DNA of 64,000 nt from Longimicrobiaceae bacterium (GTDB taxonomy: Bacteria; Gemmatimonadota; Gemmatimonadetes; Longimicrobiales; Longimicrobiaceae), in the NCBI GenBank assembly GCA_036375715.1, contig DASVBS010000022.1, positions 1 to 64,000 of the forward strand, given 5' to 3'. This document shows positions 52,254-61,293 of this stretch, one piece after another. The notes beneath the pieces are model-generated. The model was not told where the DNA came from, did no database searches, and saw only the letters and a list, made by a program, of their open reading frames with translations. Made by a program: the position numbers and the translations under genes. The stretch's first letter is position 1; each line of letters begins with the position of its first letter.

Positions 52254-53197
52254 GAGCCGTGCGCTGCGCGTGGCTCCTCCTGGCGACCCTGGTGGCGCCT
52301 GCGTGCGCGCAGACTCCGGCCGCTCCCGATGCCCCGCTCGGGGTCGTCGACACCGCCCTGATCATGGCGGATCTGCGCACGCTGGCGGCGGACTCGATGG
52401 AGGGCAGGGGGACCGGCAGCGCGGGGATCGAGCGGGCTCGCCGCTACCTGGTTGGCCGCTTCGAGGACGTCGGATTGCGATCGTTCGAGGGCAGCTACGA
52501 GCTGCCCTTTGCGTTGCGACGCGATGGCGAGGTCGTGCGGGCGGTCAATCTCGTTGGGTACGTTCAGGGAGAGGATGCGGTGGGACCCGTCATGGTGGTC
52601 ACCGCGCATTACGACCACCTCGGCAACCTGGACGGCGAGATATTCAACGGCGCCGACGACAACGCCTCGGGAGTGGCCGCGCTCCTCGCCCTGGCTCAGC
52701 ACCTCGCCGAGCATCCTCCCCGGCACACCGTGGTCTTCGCCGCGCTCGACGCGGAGGAGGTCGGCTTGAAAGGCGCCGAAGCGCTGGTCTCGGACCCGCC
52801 CATACCGTTGGAGCGGATCGCCCTCAACCTGAACTTCGACATGGTGGGGCGGAACGAGCGGGGGGAGCTCTACGCCGCGGGAGCATTCCACTATCCCTTC
52901 CTCCGCCCCCACCTCGAGGCCATCGCCGAGAGCGCGCCGCTGCGCCTACGTCTGGGCCACGACTCGCCGACCCTCCCACCCGGCGACGACTGGACCTTCC
53001 TCTCCGATCAGGGGCCCTTCCACCGGGAGGGGATTCCCTTCGTCTACTTCGGCGTCGAGGACCATCCGGACTACCACCGGCCCACCGACGACGCCGAACG
53101 CATCGATCCGACCTTCTTCGCGGACGCGGTGGCGACACTGATCGCGGCCGCGGACCACTTCGACGACGCGCTCGAGGAGATCGACCGAGCACGCTAG
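52250..53197 (+). CDS. Exported M28 metallopeptidase, short form
   Basis: This 315-residue exported zinc peptidase is a compact version of the M28 enzyme at 41105. The signal peptide (WLLLATLVAPACAQ) may be a lipoprotein signal with Cys near residue 19. The zinc and catalytic residues are VTAHYDHLGNL (His, Asp), NGADDNASGVAAL (bridging Asp), DAEEVGLKGAEAL (Glu-Glu), NFDMVGRN (Asp) and EDHPDYHRPTDD (His). Its start overlaps the ypdA stop by 4 nt (ATGA), although the two encoded activities have no obvious link. It ends the plus-strand series. Confidence 0.92.
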   Translation: MRAVRCAWLLLATLVAPACAQTPAAPDAPLGVVDTALIMADLRTLAADSMEGRGTGSAGIERARRYLVGRFEDVGLRSFEGSYELPFALRRDGEVVRAVNLVGYVQGEDAVGPVMVVTAHYDHLGNLDGEIFNGADDNASGVAALLALAQHLAEHPPRHTVVFAALDAEEVGLKGAEALVSDPPIPLERIALNLNFDMVGRNERGELYAAGAFHYPFLRPHLEAIAESAPLRLRLGHDSPTLPPGDDWTFLSDQGPFHREGIPFVYFGVEDHPDYHRPTDDAERIDPTFFADAVATLIAAADHFDDALEEIDRAR

Positions 53198-53238
53198 CCC
53201 GCGAGTGGCGGTGAGAGTCGAAATGCTGACGGGCGCAG

Positions 53239-53278
53239 AAAAGATCAGGGGCACGGGATCGGACCCGTGCCCCTGATC
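53239..53278 (-). terminator. Rho-independent terminator for the aldo/keto reductase / pur transcript
   Basis: A perfect 15-bp inverted repeat (GATCAGGGGCACGGG and its complement, 53243-53257 and 53264-53278) with a six-base loop is followed on the minus strand by TTTTC. It lies 42 nt beyond the aldo/keto reductase stop at 53320. On the plus strand no T-run follows, so it mainly serves the minus strand. Confidence 0.85.
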
Positions 53279-53319
53279 GCAGCGAGGCTCCCCTATGCCG
53301 CGTTACACCGTCATACCGC

Positions 53320-54414
53320 CTACACCGTCGCGAGCGCCTCCGGCTGCTCCCACCGGTCGCCCGGGTAGCGGTAGGGCGGAGCGATCAGGGGCTCGCCCTC
53401 ACGGTGGAGGGTCCCCTTGTAGCGCATGTGCTCCTCGTGCACGCCGAAGTTCTCCTTCTGCAGCGCCCTGATGCGCTCGATGTCCTCGGTGGTGAGGTCC
53501 GGCTTATCCGAGGCGGCCGCGAACTCCTCCAGCTGCTCGACGTTGTAGATGTTCGGCAGGGTGGTCATCACCGCCGGTGAGGCCAGCAGCCACTTCAGCG
53601 CCGCCTGGCCCAGCGTGATGTCCCGCCCCTCGGTGAGGAACGAGAGCGTCTGGATCTTCTTGAGTCCGTTGAGGAGCCAGGAGCGCGGGCGGTGGCGACG
53701 GTGGTCGTTCTTGGCGAACTCCGTCGTTTCCGTGTACCTGCCCTCCAGCAGGCCCGAGGAGTGGGTGACACGAACCATGATCCCCGTCTCGCCCGTCTCC
53801 TCCGCCGCCTCGGTCAGCACCTGCCCCGGGTAGGGCTCGAGGATGTTGTTGATGAGCTGCAGTGACTTCACCCGCCGCTCGCGGATGAGGTCCAACCCCT
53901 CGTATAGGTAGCCGTTGGAGGGGCCCAGCGCGCCTCCCCAATGGCGCATCTTACCCTCCTGCCGGAGCTTCTCGAACGTCTCCCAGATCTCGTCGTTGGC
54001 GACGTGTTCAGCCTTGGCGTTGTGGTAGACGACGATGTCGATGGTATCCGTCTTCATCCGCCGTAGAGACTGCTCTACGGCGAAGCGGATGTACTCGGGA
54101 TCGGCGTTGTGCGGGATCTCCTGCTGACCGCGGCGTACGTTGGGGTTGTTGTAGAAGTCGTAGCCGACCTTGGTGGCGTACACGACCCGATCGCGACGGT
54201 CGCTGAACGCGCGCCCGAGCAGCTCGTCCGCGCGTCCGTTCCCGTAGGTGTCCGACGAATCGTAGAGGGTTACGCCCAGGTCGTAGGCCCGATGCAGCAG
54301 GGAGACCGCTTCGTCGTCCGTGAACTCTCCCCACCAGCCGGCGGCGAGCGTCCACAATCCGAAGCCAACCTCGGAAACGGTGACGTCGGTGCCGGGATAG
54401 GTGCGGTATTTCAT
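53320..54414 (-). CDS. Aldo/keto reductase
   Basis: This 364-residue NADPH-dependent reductase belongs to the aldo/keto reductase superfamily and acts on aldehydes or ketones. The catalytic tetrad is readable: Asp and Tyr in LYDSSDTYGNGRADELL near residue 50, Lys in VYATKVGYDFYN near residue 80, and His in VYHNAKAEHVAND. The C-terminal cofactor region includes LGQAALKWLLASPAV. The length and the DTYGNG segment fit the AKR11/AKR12-like subgroup. It lies downstream of purF by 80 nt on the same strand and may be read through from the pur operon. The terminator that follows ends that transcript. Confidence 0.9.
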   Translation of the reverse strand: MKYRTYPGTDVTVSEVGFGLWTLAAGWWGEFTDDEAVSLLHRAYDLGVTLYDSSDTYGNGRADELLGRAFSDRRDRVVYATKVGYDFYNNPNVRRGQQEIPHNADPEYIRFAVEQSLRRMKTDTIDIVVYHNAKAEHVANDEIWETFEKLRQEGKMRHWGGALGPSNGYLYEGLDLIRERRVKSLQLINNILEPYPGQVLTEAAEETGETGIMVRVTHSSGLLEGRYTETTEFAKNDHRRHRPRSWLLNGLKKIQTLSFLTEGRDITLGQAALKWLLASPAVMTTLPNIYNVEQLEEFAAASDKPDLTTEDIERIRALQKENFGVHEEHMRYKGTLHREGEPLIAPPYRYPGDRWEQPEALATV

Positions 54415-54494
54415 GGCGTCCTCAGCGGTTTCATGCCCGCGTCCGCGGGCGAAGTAGATGAAGTAGATGATGATGGATCAGGGGCTGGGCGCGA

Positions 54495-55886
54495 TCAATC
54501 ACACCCGGCCGCGACTGCATATCCACGCTCCAGATCGACCAGTGGAGCAGGGTAGTCGCCCGAGAAGCAGGCGGAGCAGAAGCTCAACCCGTCGGCGGCA
54601 ACCGCGTCGAGCATTCCTTCCAGAGACAGGTATCCGAGCGAGTCCACTCCCAGGTGCTCGCGGATCTCATCGGTGTCCATGCGAGAGGCGATCAGCTCCT
54701 CCCGGGTCGGCATGTCGATGCCGTAAAAGCAAGGGTGGCGCACCGGCGGCGAAGCGAGCCGGAAGTGGACCTCCGTTGCCCCGGCTTCCCGCAGCATCCT
54801 CACCAGACCCTGGGAGGTGGTGCCCCGGACCAGCGAGTCGTCCACCACCACCACGCGCTTACCCTCGAGCACCTCGCGCACGGGGCTGTACTTCAGGCGG
54901 ACCTTGAAGTCGCGTCCCGCTTGCGACGGCTCGATGAAGGTGCGACCGACGTAGTGGTTCCGGATGAGCCCCAGCTCGAAAGGGACCCCGGAGGCCTCGG
55001 CGAATCCGAGCGCCGCCGAGTTGGCGGAGTCCGGAACGGAGATCACACAATCTGCCTCCGCGGGCTGCTCCAGCGCCAGCCGCCGCCCGAAGGCGCGCCG
55101 CGCCCGATCGACAGACTGCCCCCACAGGTGCGAGTCGGGCCGCGCGAAGTAGACGAGCTCGAAGACGCACGCCGCGGGTGGCGTGTAGGCGCCCAGCGGG
55201 CGCAGGCGGGTCAGCTCGCCATCCCGGATCTTGAGGACCTCGCCGGGCTCGATGTCGCGGATATAGCGCGCGCCCACAATGTCCAACGCACAGGTCTCCG
55301 AGGCGAGCACGTAGCCTCCGTCCTTGTAGCCGAGCACCAGTGGTCGGAAGCCGTGCCGGTCGCGCGCGGCATAGAGGGTGTCCCCCACTGTGATGAGAAC
55401 GGAGAACGCGCCCTCGAGCTGCGAGAGCGCGTCGTCGATCTGCGCGTCCACTCCTTCCCGGCGCGAGCGGGCCACGAGGTGCACGATCACCTCGGAATCG
55501 ATGGTGGTCTGGAAGAGCGCCCCCTCCCGCACGAGCCTGCCGCGCAGCTCCTGCGCGTTCGTGAGATTTCCGTTGTGAGCGAGCGAGAGATCCCCTTCGC
55601 TGTACCTGACCAGCAAGGGTTGTGCGTTGTGCAGACCAGCGCCCCCGGCCGTCGAGTAGCGGATGTGACCGACCGCGAGCGAACCCTTCAGCCCCTCCAG
55701 GTCGGCGGCGCTGAACGCGTCGGAGACCAGCCCGGTGCCCTTGTGGATCCGGCTTCCGTCCGGGCTGGTCGTGTCCACAGACACGATCCCTGCCGCCTCC
55801 TGTCCGCGGTGCTGCAGTGAGTACAGCGCCAGGAACACCAGCTTAGCGGCATCCGGAACACCACTGACCGCCGCGATTCCACACAT
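54495..55886 (-). CDS. purF: Amidophosphoribosyltransferase PurF
   Basis: PurF catalyses the first committed step of purine synthesis, converting PRPP and glutamine to phosphoribosylamine. The 463-residue product starts MCGIAAVSG, so removal of Met exposes the catalytic Cys without a long propeptide. The PRPP loop is VVVVDDSLVRGTTSQGL near residue 347. C-terminal cysteines (SFCSACFSGDYPAP) suggest the Fe-S type of PurF. It follows purL by 33 nt in the minus-strand operon. Confidence 0.97.
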   Translation of the reverse strand: MCGIAAVSGVPDAAKLVFLALYSLQHRGQEAAGIVSVDTTSPDGSRIHKGTGLVSDAFSAADLEGLKGSLAVGHIRYSTAGGAGLHNAQPLLVRYSEGDLSLAHNGNLTNAQELRGRLVREGALFQTTIDSEVIVHLVARSRREGVDAQIDDALSQLEGAFSVLITVGDTLYAARDRHGFRPLVLGYKDGGYVLASETCALDIVGARYIRDIEPGEVLKIRDGELTRLRPLGAYTPPAACVFELVYFARPDSHLWGQSVDRARRAFGRRLALEQPAEADCVISVPDSANSAALGFAEASGVPFELGLIRNHYVGRTFIEPSQAGRDFKVRLKYSPVREVLEGKRVVVVDDSLVRGTTSQGLVRMLREAGATEVHFRLASPPVRHPCFYGIDMPTREELIASRMDTDEIREHLGVDSLGYLSLEGMLDAVAADGLSFCSACFSGDYPAPLVDLERGYAVAAGCD

Positions 55887-55919
55887 GACTGCGAATCTAT
55901 GTACGGGTACGATCGCTCC

Positions 55920-58238
55920 TCACGGGAGCGCTACCTCCGAATGCAGGGCCACGTCGACGTCGGCCGCCGTCCCTTCCATGCGCCTCGGGATGGCCCGCTC
56001 GTAGATGAGCGCGAGCTCCTGAATGGGCGCATCGATCCCGCCGTTGCCGGTGCGAATCCGGAACTGGCCGCCGACCTCACCGACCGTACCGATGCGGGCG
56101 GCCGGCACCCCTCTCGTTTCCATCAAGGAGAGAAGACGGTCGACCGTCTTCGGCGCCGTGCTCACCACGACCCGGCTCTGGGTTTCGCCGAAGAGCAGCG
56201 CGGCCTCCGGCAGCTCGTCGGCGAGCTCGACATCGATGCCGAATAGCGAATCCCCGCCGATGGCGCCCTCCACCAGGGCCACGGCCAATCCACCGTCGGA
56301 GCAGTCGTGGGCGGAGCGCACCAGCCCCGAGCGGATCGCTTCCAGCAGCGCCTGCTGAAGGGAGCGCTCCGTCTCCAGGTCGAGCGCTGGCGCATCGCCG
56401 GCGACCAAGCCGTGGATCGTGCGCAGGTACTCGCTTCCGCCGATCTCGTCCGTGTTCCGACCCAGCAGGACGATGGCGTCCCCCGTGCCCTGGAAGGCCG
56501 AACGGGTCACGTGGGCGAGGTCCTCGACCAGGCCGACCATGCCGATCGTCGGCGTGGGATAGATCGCGCCGCGCGGGTTCTCGTTGTACAGCGAGACATT
56601 GCCCCCCGTAACCGGCGTCTCCAGCACGCGGCACGCCTCGCCGATCCCTCGTATCGCTTCGGAGAGCTGATGGTACACCTCAGGCTTCAGAGGGTTGCCG
56701 AAGTTGAGGTTGTCCGTGACCGCCAGCGGGCGCGCCCCAGAGCAGACCAGGTTACGGGCGGCTTCGGCCACCGCGATCGCCCCGCCACGGTAGGGATTGA
56801 GGTAGACGTAGCGTCCGTTGCAGTCCGTCGTCGCTGCGATCGCCTTGTTGGTGCCCCGGAGACGGAGAACGGCCGCGTCGGAGCCGGGGCCCACGACCGT
56901 GTTCGTGCGAACGGTGTTGTCGTACTGCTCGTACACCCACCGCTTGGAGGCGATGGTCGGCGAATCGAGGAGCTGGCGAAGGGTCCACCCGGCATCGCTC
57001 TCCTCCGGCCGGGGGCGCAGCTCCCGGGCGTCCCACTCCCGCAGCCTGGCAATCTCCGGACTCTCCCGCCCTTCACGGGTGTAGGTCGGGCACTCGTTCA
57101 CCAGCGGCTCGCCGGGAATATCCACTACGACCCGACCGTTCTCGCGGATCACGTAGCGGCCCGTGTCCGTTACGTGGCCAATGGTGGCTCCGTCCAGATC
57201 CCAGCGGGCGAGGATCGCCCGGACCTCCTCCTCGTGGCCCTTGCGGGCGACCACGAGCATGCGCTCCTGCGTCTCGGAGAGCAGGATCTCGTACGGGGTC
57301 ATCCCGGACTCGCGAACGGGCACCCGGGTGATCTCGATGTCCACCCCCGTGCCGCCGCGCGCCGCCATCTCCGTGGAGGAGGAGACCAGCCCGGCCGCCC
57401 CCATATCCTGGATCCCGACGATGTGACCCGAGCGGATCAGCTCCAGCGACGCCTCGAGCAGCAGCTTCTCGGTGAAAGGATCGCCGACCTGCACCATCGG
57501 CCGCTTCGCCTCGCTCTCCTCCGATAGCTCGGCGGAGGCGAAGGTGGCGCCGTGAATGCCGTCCCGTCCGGTCCTGGAGCCCACCGCCATGATCGGGTTG
57601 CCCACCCCCTCCGCCACGCCCTTGATGAGGTCCTCCCGCTTCATCAGGCCGATTGCCATGGCGTTCACCAGCGGGTTGCCCTCGTAGGCGGCATCGAAGA
57701 CCACCTCGCCCCCAACCGTGGGAATACCCACGCAGTTGCCGTAGTCGCCGATGCCGCGCACCACTCCCGCGAAGAGGTAGCGTACCCGCGCGCCCTCGGG
57801 GCCGTCGAGATCGCCGAAGCGGAGCGAATTGAGCACGGCGATGGGCCGTGCGCCCATGGTGAAGACGTCACGGAGGATGCCGCCCACACCCGTGGCCGCC
57901 CCCTGATAGGGCTCGACCGCCGAGGGGTGGTTATGAGACTCGATCTTGAACGCCACCGCCAGGCCGTCGCCGACGTCGATCACGCCTGCGTTCTCGCCCG
58001 GTCCCTGGAGCACCCAGGGGGCCCTGGTCGGCAGGGTGCGTAGCAGCGGCTTGGAGTTTTTGTAGCCGCAGTGCTCCGACCACATCGCGCTGAACACGCC
58101 CAGCTCGGTGAAGGTCGGCTCCCGACCCAGAATCTCCAGGATGAGCCCGTACTCCTCCTCCGACAGACCATGCTCCGCGACCAACTCGGGCGTGATCTCG
58201 GGATCGCCGGGCCTACGCAACGGGGTTTCCGATGACAT
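55920..58238 (-). CDS. purL: Phosphoribosylformylglycinamidine synthase PurL (small type)
   Basis: PurL converts FGAR to FGAM using ATP and ammonia from PurQ. At 772 residues this is the short form that needs PurS and PurQ as separate subunits, both encoded just upstream in the operon. Motifs: [20 protein letters not shown] near residue 50, [37 protein letters not shown] and [18 protein letters not shown]. The ATG at 58238 has no Shine-Dalgarno; 11 nt upstream begins a heptamer array that separates purL from purQ. The AIR synthase-like fold is complete to the C-terminus. Confidence 0.98.
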   Translation of the reverse strand: MSSETPLRRPGDPEITPELVAEHGLSEEEYGLILEILGREPTFTELGVFSAMWSEHCGYKNSKPLLRTLPTRAPWVLQGPGENAGVIDVGDGLAVAFKIESHNHPSAVEPYQGAATGVGGILRDVFTMGARPIAVLNSLRFGDLDGPEGARVRYLFAGVVRGIGDYGNCVGIPTVGGEVVFDAAYEGNPLVNAMAIGLMKREDLIKGVAEGVGNPIMAVGSRTGRDGIHGATFASAELSEESEAKRPMVQVGDPFTEKLLLEASLELIRSGHIVGIQDMGAAGLVSSSTEMAARGGTGVDIEITRVPVRESGMTPYEILLSETQERMLVVARKGHEEEVRAILARWDLDGATIGHVTDTGRYVIRENGRVVVDIPGEPLVNECPTYTREGRESPEIARLREWDARELRPRPEESDAGWTLRQLLDSPTIASKRWVYEQYDNTVRTNTVVGPGSDAAVLRLRGTNKAIAATTDCNGRYVYLNPYRGGAIAVAEAARNLVCSGARPLAVTDNLNFGNPLKPEVYHQLSEAIRGIGEACRVLETPVTGGNVSLYNENPRGAIYPTPTIGMVGLVEDLAHVTRSAFQGTGDAIVLLGRNTDEIGGSEYLRTIHGLVAGDAPALDLETERSLQQALLEAIRSGLVRSAHDCSDGGLAVALVEGAIGGDSLFGIDVELADELPEAALLFGETQSRVVVSTAPKTVDRLLSLMETRGVPAARIGTVGEVGGQFRIRTGNGGIDAPIQELALIYERAIPRRMEGTAADVDVALHSEVALP

Positions 58239-58249
58239 TTCAGTGCAAA

Positions 58250-58430
58250 AATTACGAATTACGAATTACGAATTACGAGCTTTCGGCTTTGGTCGGCTGT
58301 TTCGCTCGGAGTGCGATCGAGCCGAGCGCAACCCGATCCAAGCACCGAAGTCCGGCGTCTTCCAACTCGCGATTCGTACCCCATAATCCGTAATTCGTAA
58401 TTCGTAATTCGTAATTCGTAATTCGTAATT
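58250..58430. repeat. Inverted pair of AATTACG heptamer arrays (locus C) inside the pur operon
   Basis: The left array is four perfect AATTACG units (58250-58277). The right array is six perfect CGTAATT units (58389-58430), preceded by AATC. The spacer of 111 bp shows no similarity to the other spacers. The locus fills the 207-bp gap between purQ (stop 58446, 15 nt away) and purL (start 58238, 11 nt away). Other joints in this operon are -8 to +33 nt, so this gap is unusual. Confidence 0.92.
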
Positions 58431-58445
58431 CCCCGCCCCCGCCGC

Positions 58446-59147
58446 CTATGCCGCGGTTCCTGCGAGGAACTCAGCCAAAGCTCTGAATATTCCCGCCCCG
58501 TCCGCACTCCCCAGGAGGGGGTCCACCGCGCGTTCAGGGTGGGGCATCATGCCGAGCACGTTGCCGCGCTCGTTGAGGATACCGGCGATGTTGCGCACCG
58601 AGCCGTTCGGATTTGCCGCCGGGGTCACGCGGCCGTGCGCGTCGCAATAGCGGAAGGCCACGCGGCCCTCCGCCTCGAGGCGGTCGAGGACCTCCTCGTC
58701 GGCCACGTAGCACCCCTCACCGTGTGCAATCGGCACCTTGAGCACGTCGCCCTTCTGGTAGCTCGATAGGAAGGGCGGCTCGGTGCTCTCCACCCGCAGG
58801 TACACCGGGCGGGAGATGAACTTGAGGTTGCGGTTGCGGATCAGCGCGCCGGGCAGCAGGTGCGCCTCGCAGAGGATCTGAAAGCCGTTGCAGATGCCGG
58901 CCACCGGCCCGCCTTGCTCGGCGAACTCGCGCACCTCGCGCATGATCGGGCTGAAGCGCGCGATGGCGCCGGCCCGCAGATAGTCGCCGTAGCTGAAGCC
59001 GCCGGGGAGGAAAACGGCGTCTACACCCTCCAGATCGTGCGACTTGTGCCAGAGGAAGACGGTCTCGACCCCCAGCACCTCGCGTACCGCCCGATAGCAG
59101 TCGTAGTCACAGTTCGAGCCGGGAAAGGTCACCACCCCGATCTTCAT
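58446..59147 (-). CDS. purQ: Phosphoribosylformylglycinamidine synthase glutaminase subunit PurQ
   Basis: PurQ is the class I glutaminase that supplies ammonia to PurL. The 233-residue protein has the typical start [17 protein letters not shown], the nucleophile Cys in [14 protein letters not shown] near residue 87, and the His-Glu pair in [15 protein letters not shown] near the C-terminus. It follows purS by 28 nt. Confidence 0.97.
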   Translation of the reverse strand: MKIGVVTFPGSNCDYDCYRAVREVLGVETVFLWHKSHDLEGVDAVFLPGGFSYGDYLRAGAIARFSPIMREVREFAEQGGPVAGICNGFQILCEAHLLPGALIRNRNLKFISRPVYLRVESTEPPFLSSYQKGDVLKVPIAHGEGCYVADEEVLDRLEAEGRVAFRYCDAHGRVTPAANPNGSVRNIAGILNERGNVLGMMPHPERAVDPLLGSADGAGIFRALAEFLAGTAA

Positions 59148-59175
59148 GCTCGTAGCTCCAGTACGCGAAACGCCG

Positions 59176-59436
59176 TCATCCTTCCGACACCGTCACGTCG
59201 AAATCTTCCGTCACCGGGTTGGCGAGGAGCTGCCTGCACATCGCCGTGGCCGTCTCGCGCGCCGCCTCCGCCGATGCGGCGCTGAGGATCAACGTAATCA
59301 GGCGGCCGACGTGCACCTCGCCGACCCCCTCGAACCCCAGTGAGGCGAGCGCATCTGCCACCGCTTTTCCCTGCGGGTCCAGGATCCCCTTCCGGGGGAC
59401 TACCCGGACCTCTACCCGATATTCGTTCACGTTCAT
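59176..59436 (-). CDS. purS: Phosphoribosylformylglycinamidine synthase subunit PurS
   Basis: PurS is the small dimeric bridge between PurL and PurQ in the FGAM synthase complex. The 86-residue length is normal. The fold is readable: [20 protein letters not shown] is the conserved N-terminus, followed by [17 protein letters not shown] and a helix ending in [13 protein letters not shown]. Its start overlaps the pssA stop by 4 nt. Its presence with short PurL and separate PurQ defines the three-subunit type of FGAM synthase. Confidence 0.95.
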   Translation of the reverse strand: MNVNEYRVEVRVVPRKGILDPQGKAVADALASLGFEGVGEVHVGRLITLILSAASAEAARETATAMCRQLLANPVTEDFDVTVSEG

Positions 59437-60293
59437 TCCTTGAAAAATCGTGGACGGCGGCGGCGCCGAAAGCGCGGTCGCGGCCGGATCTCACTGTAGT
59501 CGAGCTCCCGCACCTCCCCCTCGTCGCTGGCTTCGTCCAGCAGCGGATCCTGCTCGGGAAGCCGCTCGAGAAAGCCCAGCGCCACTGTCCGCAGCAGACC
59601 GTAGGCGATGTAGATGACGGCCATGGGGAAGAAGAAGTACTCGGGCACTGTCAGCGCCGCGACGACTGAGGCGATCGCGAGGCCCAGCGCAAGGCGGCCA
59701 CCCCAGGTCCGGAAGGTGAGGCGTGGCACCACCGGATAGAGGACGTGGCTGACCATCAGTCCAGCGCACACGACCAGGATCCAGCCCGCCCCCTGGTGCA
59801 CGTTGACCTCGGAGAAGTACGTGCGGAAGAGGGGGGTCTGGGTGAAGCTGTAGTAGGTCGAGAGGGTGACGCCGGCGGTGGGGGAGGGGAGCCCGTGGAA
59901 GTTCGTCTTCGCGATCCCGGCCTGTTCGACGTTGAAGCGCGCCAGGCGAATGATGGCCGCGCTCACGTAGATGAAGGCCATGATCCAGTTCCAGCCTCCA
60001 TCGCCGAGGAAGGCGAAGTAGACGATCAGCGCCGGGGCCACGCCGAAGCTGATCGCGTCCACCAGCGAGTCGAGTTGCTCGCCGAACTGGCTGCCCGTTC
60101 CGGTGAAGCGGGCGACCCTCCCATCGAAGAGGTCGGCGAACGCCGCCAGCACGATCAGCCAGCCCGCCATCTCGTACCGCCCGCGCGCCGCCGCCACGAT
60201 CGCCCAGATCCCCAGGAACAGGTTGCCCAGCGTGAAGGCGCTGGGCAGGACGATCACTCCCCCGCGAAGCCGGCGACGCGCGACGGCTGTCAC
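59433..60293 (-). CDS. pssA: CDP-diacylglycerol--serine O-phosphatidyltransferase PssA
   Basis: PssA makes phosphatidylserine from CDP-diacylglycerol and serine at the inner membrane. The 286-residue protein starts at GTG 60293, overlapping the purC stop by 4 nt (GTGA). The CDP-alcohol phosphotransferase motif is DLFDGRVARFTGTGSQFGEQ, continuing into LDSLVD, near residue 56. Several transmembrane helices are clear (VIVLPSAFTLGNLFLGIW, GWILVVCAGLMVSHVLYPVV, FFFPMAVIYIAYGLL). The basic C-terminal tail (RPRPRFRRRRRP) is typical of the bacillus-type subfamily region or cytoplasmic anchoring. It is an unexpected member of a purine operon, but its overlaps on both sides show tight co-translation. 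Confidence 0.92.
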   Translation of the reverse strand: MTAVARRRLRGGVIVLPSAFTLGNLFLGIWAIVAAARGRYEMAGWLIVLAAFADLFDGRVARFTGTGSQFGEQLDSLVDAISFGVAPALIVYFAFLGDGGWNWIMAFIYVSAAIIRLARFNVEQAGIAKTNFHGLPSPTAGVTLSTYYSFTQTPLFRTYFSEVNVHQGAGWILVVCAGLMVSHVLYPVVPRLTFRTWGGRLALGLAIASVVAALTVPEYFFFPMAVIYIAYGLLRTVALGFLERLPEQDPLLDEASDEGEVRELDYSEIRPRPRFRRRRRPRFFKE

Positions 60294-61267
60294 GGCGTGA
60301 GCCCCCAGGTGCTCAGGTCTACCTCGTCGAGGGGGGTGCCGGTCAGCCGCTGGAACACGTCCTGGTAGCGTCGCGACATCCCTTCGACCACCTCGCGGGG
60401 AAGGTCGGGTGCGGGAGGTTGCTTGTTCCACTCGCCGTGTCGGACCAGCTCCTCCAGGTAGTCGCGGAGCGGCTGTTTGTCGAGCGACGGTTGCCTGCGG
60501 CCGGGCGCGTAGAGGTCGGCTGGCCAGAACCGGGACGAATCGGGGGTGAGGACCTCGTCGATCAGGACGATCGCCCCGTCTTCGCCGCGACCGAACTCGA
60601 ACTTCGTATCGGCGATGATGATACCCCGCTCGGCGGCAATGTCCCTGCCTCGTTCGTAGACCGCGATGCTGGCATCCCGCAGGCGCGCCGCCACCTCCGG
60701 ACCGAGCATCCGCTCCACCTCGGAGAAGGGGATGTTCTCGTCGTGCCCTTCTTCCGCCTTGGTCGCGGGGGAGAAGGTCGGCTCGGGCATCCGGTCGCTC
60801 TCCACCATGCCGGGCGGGAGGGGCTCTCCGGCCAGCGTGCCGAATTCCCGGTACTCCTTCCACGCCGAGCCCGACAGGTACCCGCGGACGACGCACTCCA
60901 CCGGGAAGGGCTCCAGCTTCTGCACCAGCATCGAGCGCCGCCGCCACTGAGCCTCATTCGCTGCCAGCGCAGGGTAGCGTTCGATGATGAGTTGGGGATC
61001 GACGGAGATCAGGTGTCCGGGGATGAGGTCTCGCACCCGCGCGAACCACCACGCGGAGATGAGGGTCAGCACCTCCCCCTTGCGCGGGACGGGCTGTGGC
61101 AGGACGACATCGAAAGCGCTGACGCGGTCGGTGGCGACCAGAAGGAGGGCATCGCCCAGATCGTACACGTCGCGGACTTTGCCCCGCCTCAACAGTGGAA
61201 AGGGAAGGTCCGTCCGGGCGATCGGTTCGTTCAAGGCCGTTCGGGGCGCGCGTCTGGTGAAATTCAA
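60290..61267 (-). CDS. purC: Phosphoribosylaminoimidazole-succinocarboxamide synthase PurC
   Basis: PurC joins aspartate to CAIR with ATP to give SAICAR. The 325-residue length is that of the longer (yeast-like) class. Motifs: LLRRGKVRDVYDLGDALLLV near residue 26 (ATP loop), DRVSAFDVVLP, ECVVRGYLSGSAWKEY (substrate), IADTKFEFG and LIDEVLTPDSSRFWP. The ATG at 61267 is 26 nt from the M32 peptidase stop. Continues the purine pathway after purF, purL and purQS encoded downstream. Confidence 0.97.
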   Translation of the reverse strand: MNFTRRAPRTALNEPIARTDLPFPLLRRGKVRDVYDLGDALLLVATDRVSAFDVVLPQPVPRKGEVLTLISAWWFARVRDLIPGHLISVDPQLIIERYPALAANEAQWRRRSMLVQKLEPFPVECVVRGYLSGSAWKEYREFGTLAGEPLPPGMVESDRMPEPTFSPATKAEEGHDENIPFSEVERMLGPEVAARLRDASIAVYERGRDIAAERGIIIADTKFEFGRGEDGAIVLIDEVLTPDSSRFWPADLYAPGRRQPSLDKQPLRDYLEELVRHGEWNKQPPAPDLPREVVEGMSRRYQDVFQRLTGTPLDEVDLSTWGLTP

Positions 61268-61293
61268 AATTTAACACACCGGGCGGGAGGGTG

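Noticed and set aside
47763..53197. The plus-strand genes between 47.7 and 53.2 kb as a defence island
   Set aside because: Cyclophilin, PLP enzyme, ypdA and peptidase are ordinary housekeeping or metabolic genes, with no nuclease, mobile or toxin gene among them.
54435..54450. GC-rich GCCCGCG/CGCGGGC inverted repeat between purF and the aldo/keto reductase
   Set aside because: The loop is very short and no T-run follows; a terminator call is not supported, although attenuation is possible.
10553..58430. Interpretation of the heptamer arrays as CRISPR
   Set aside because: The units are 7-13 bp and contiguous without spacers between units; no cas genes are present.
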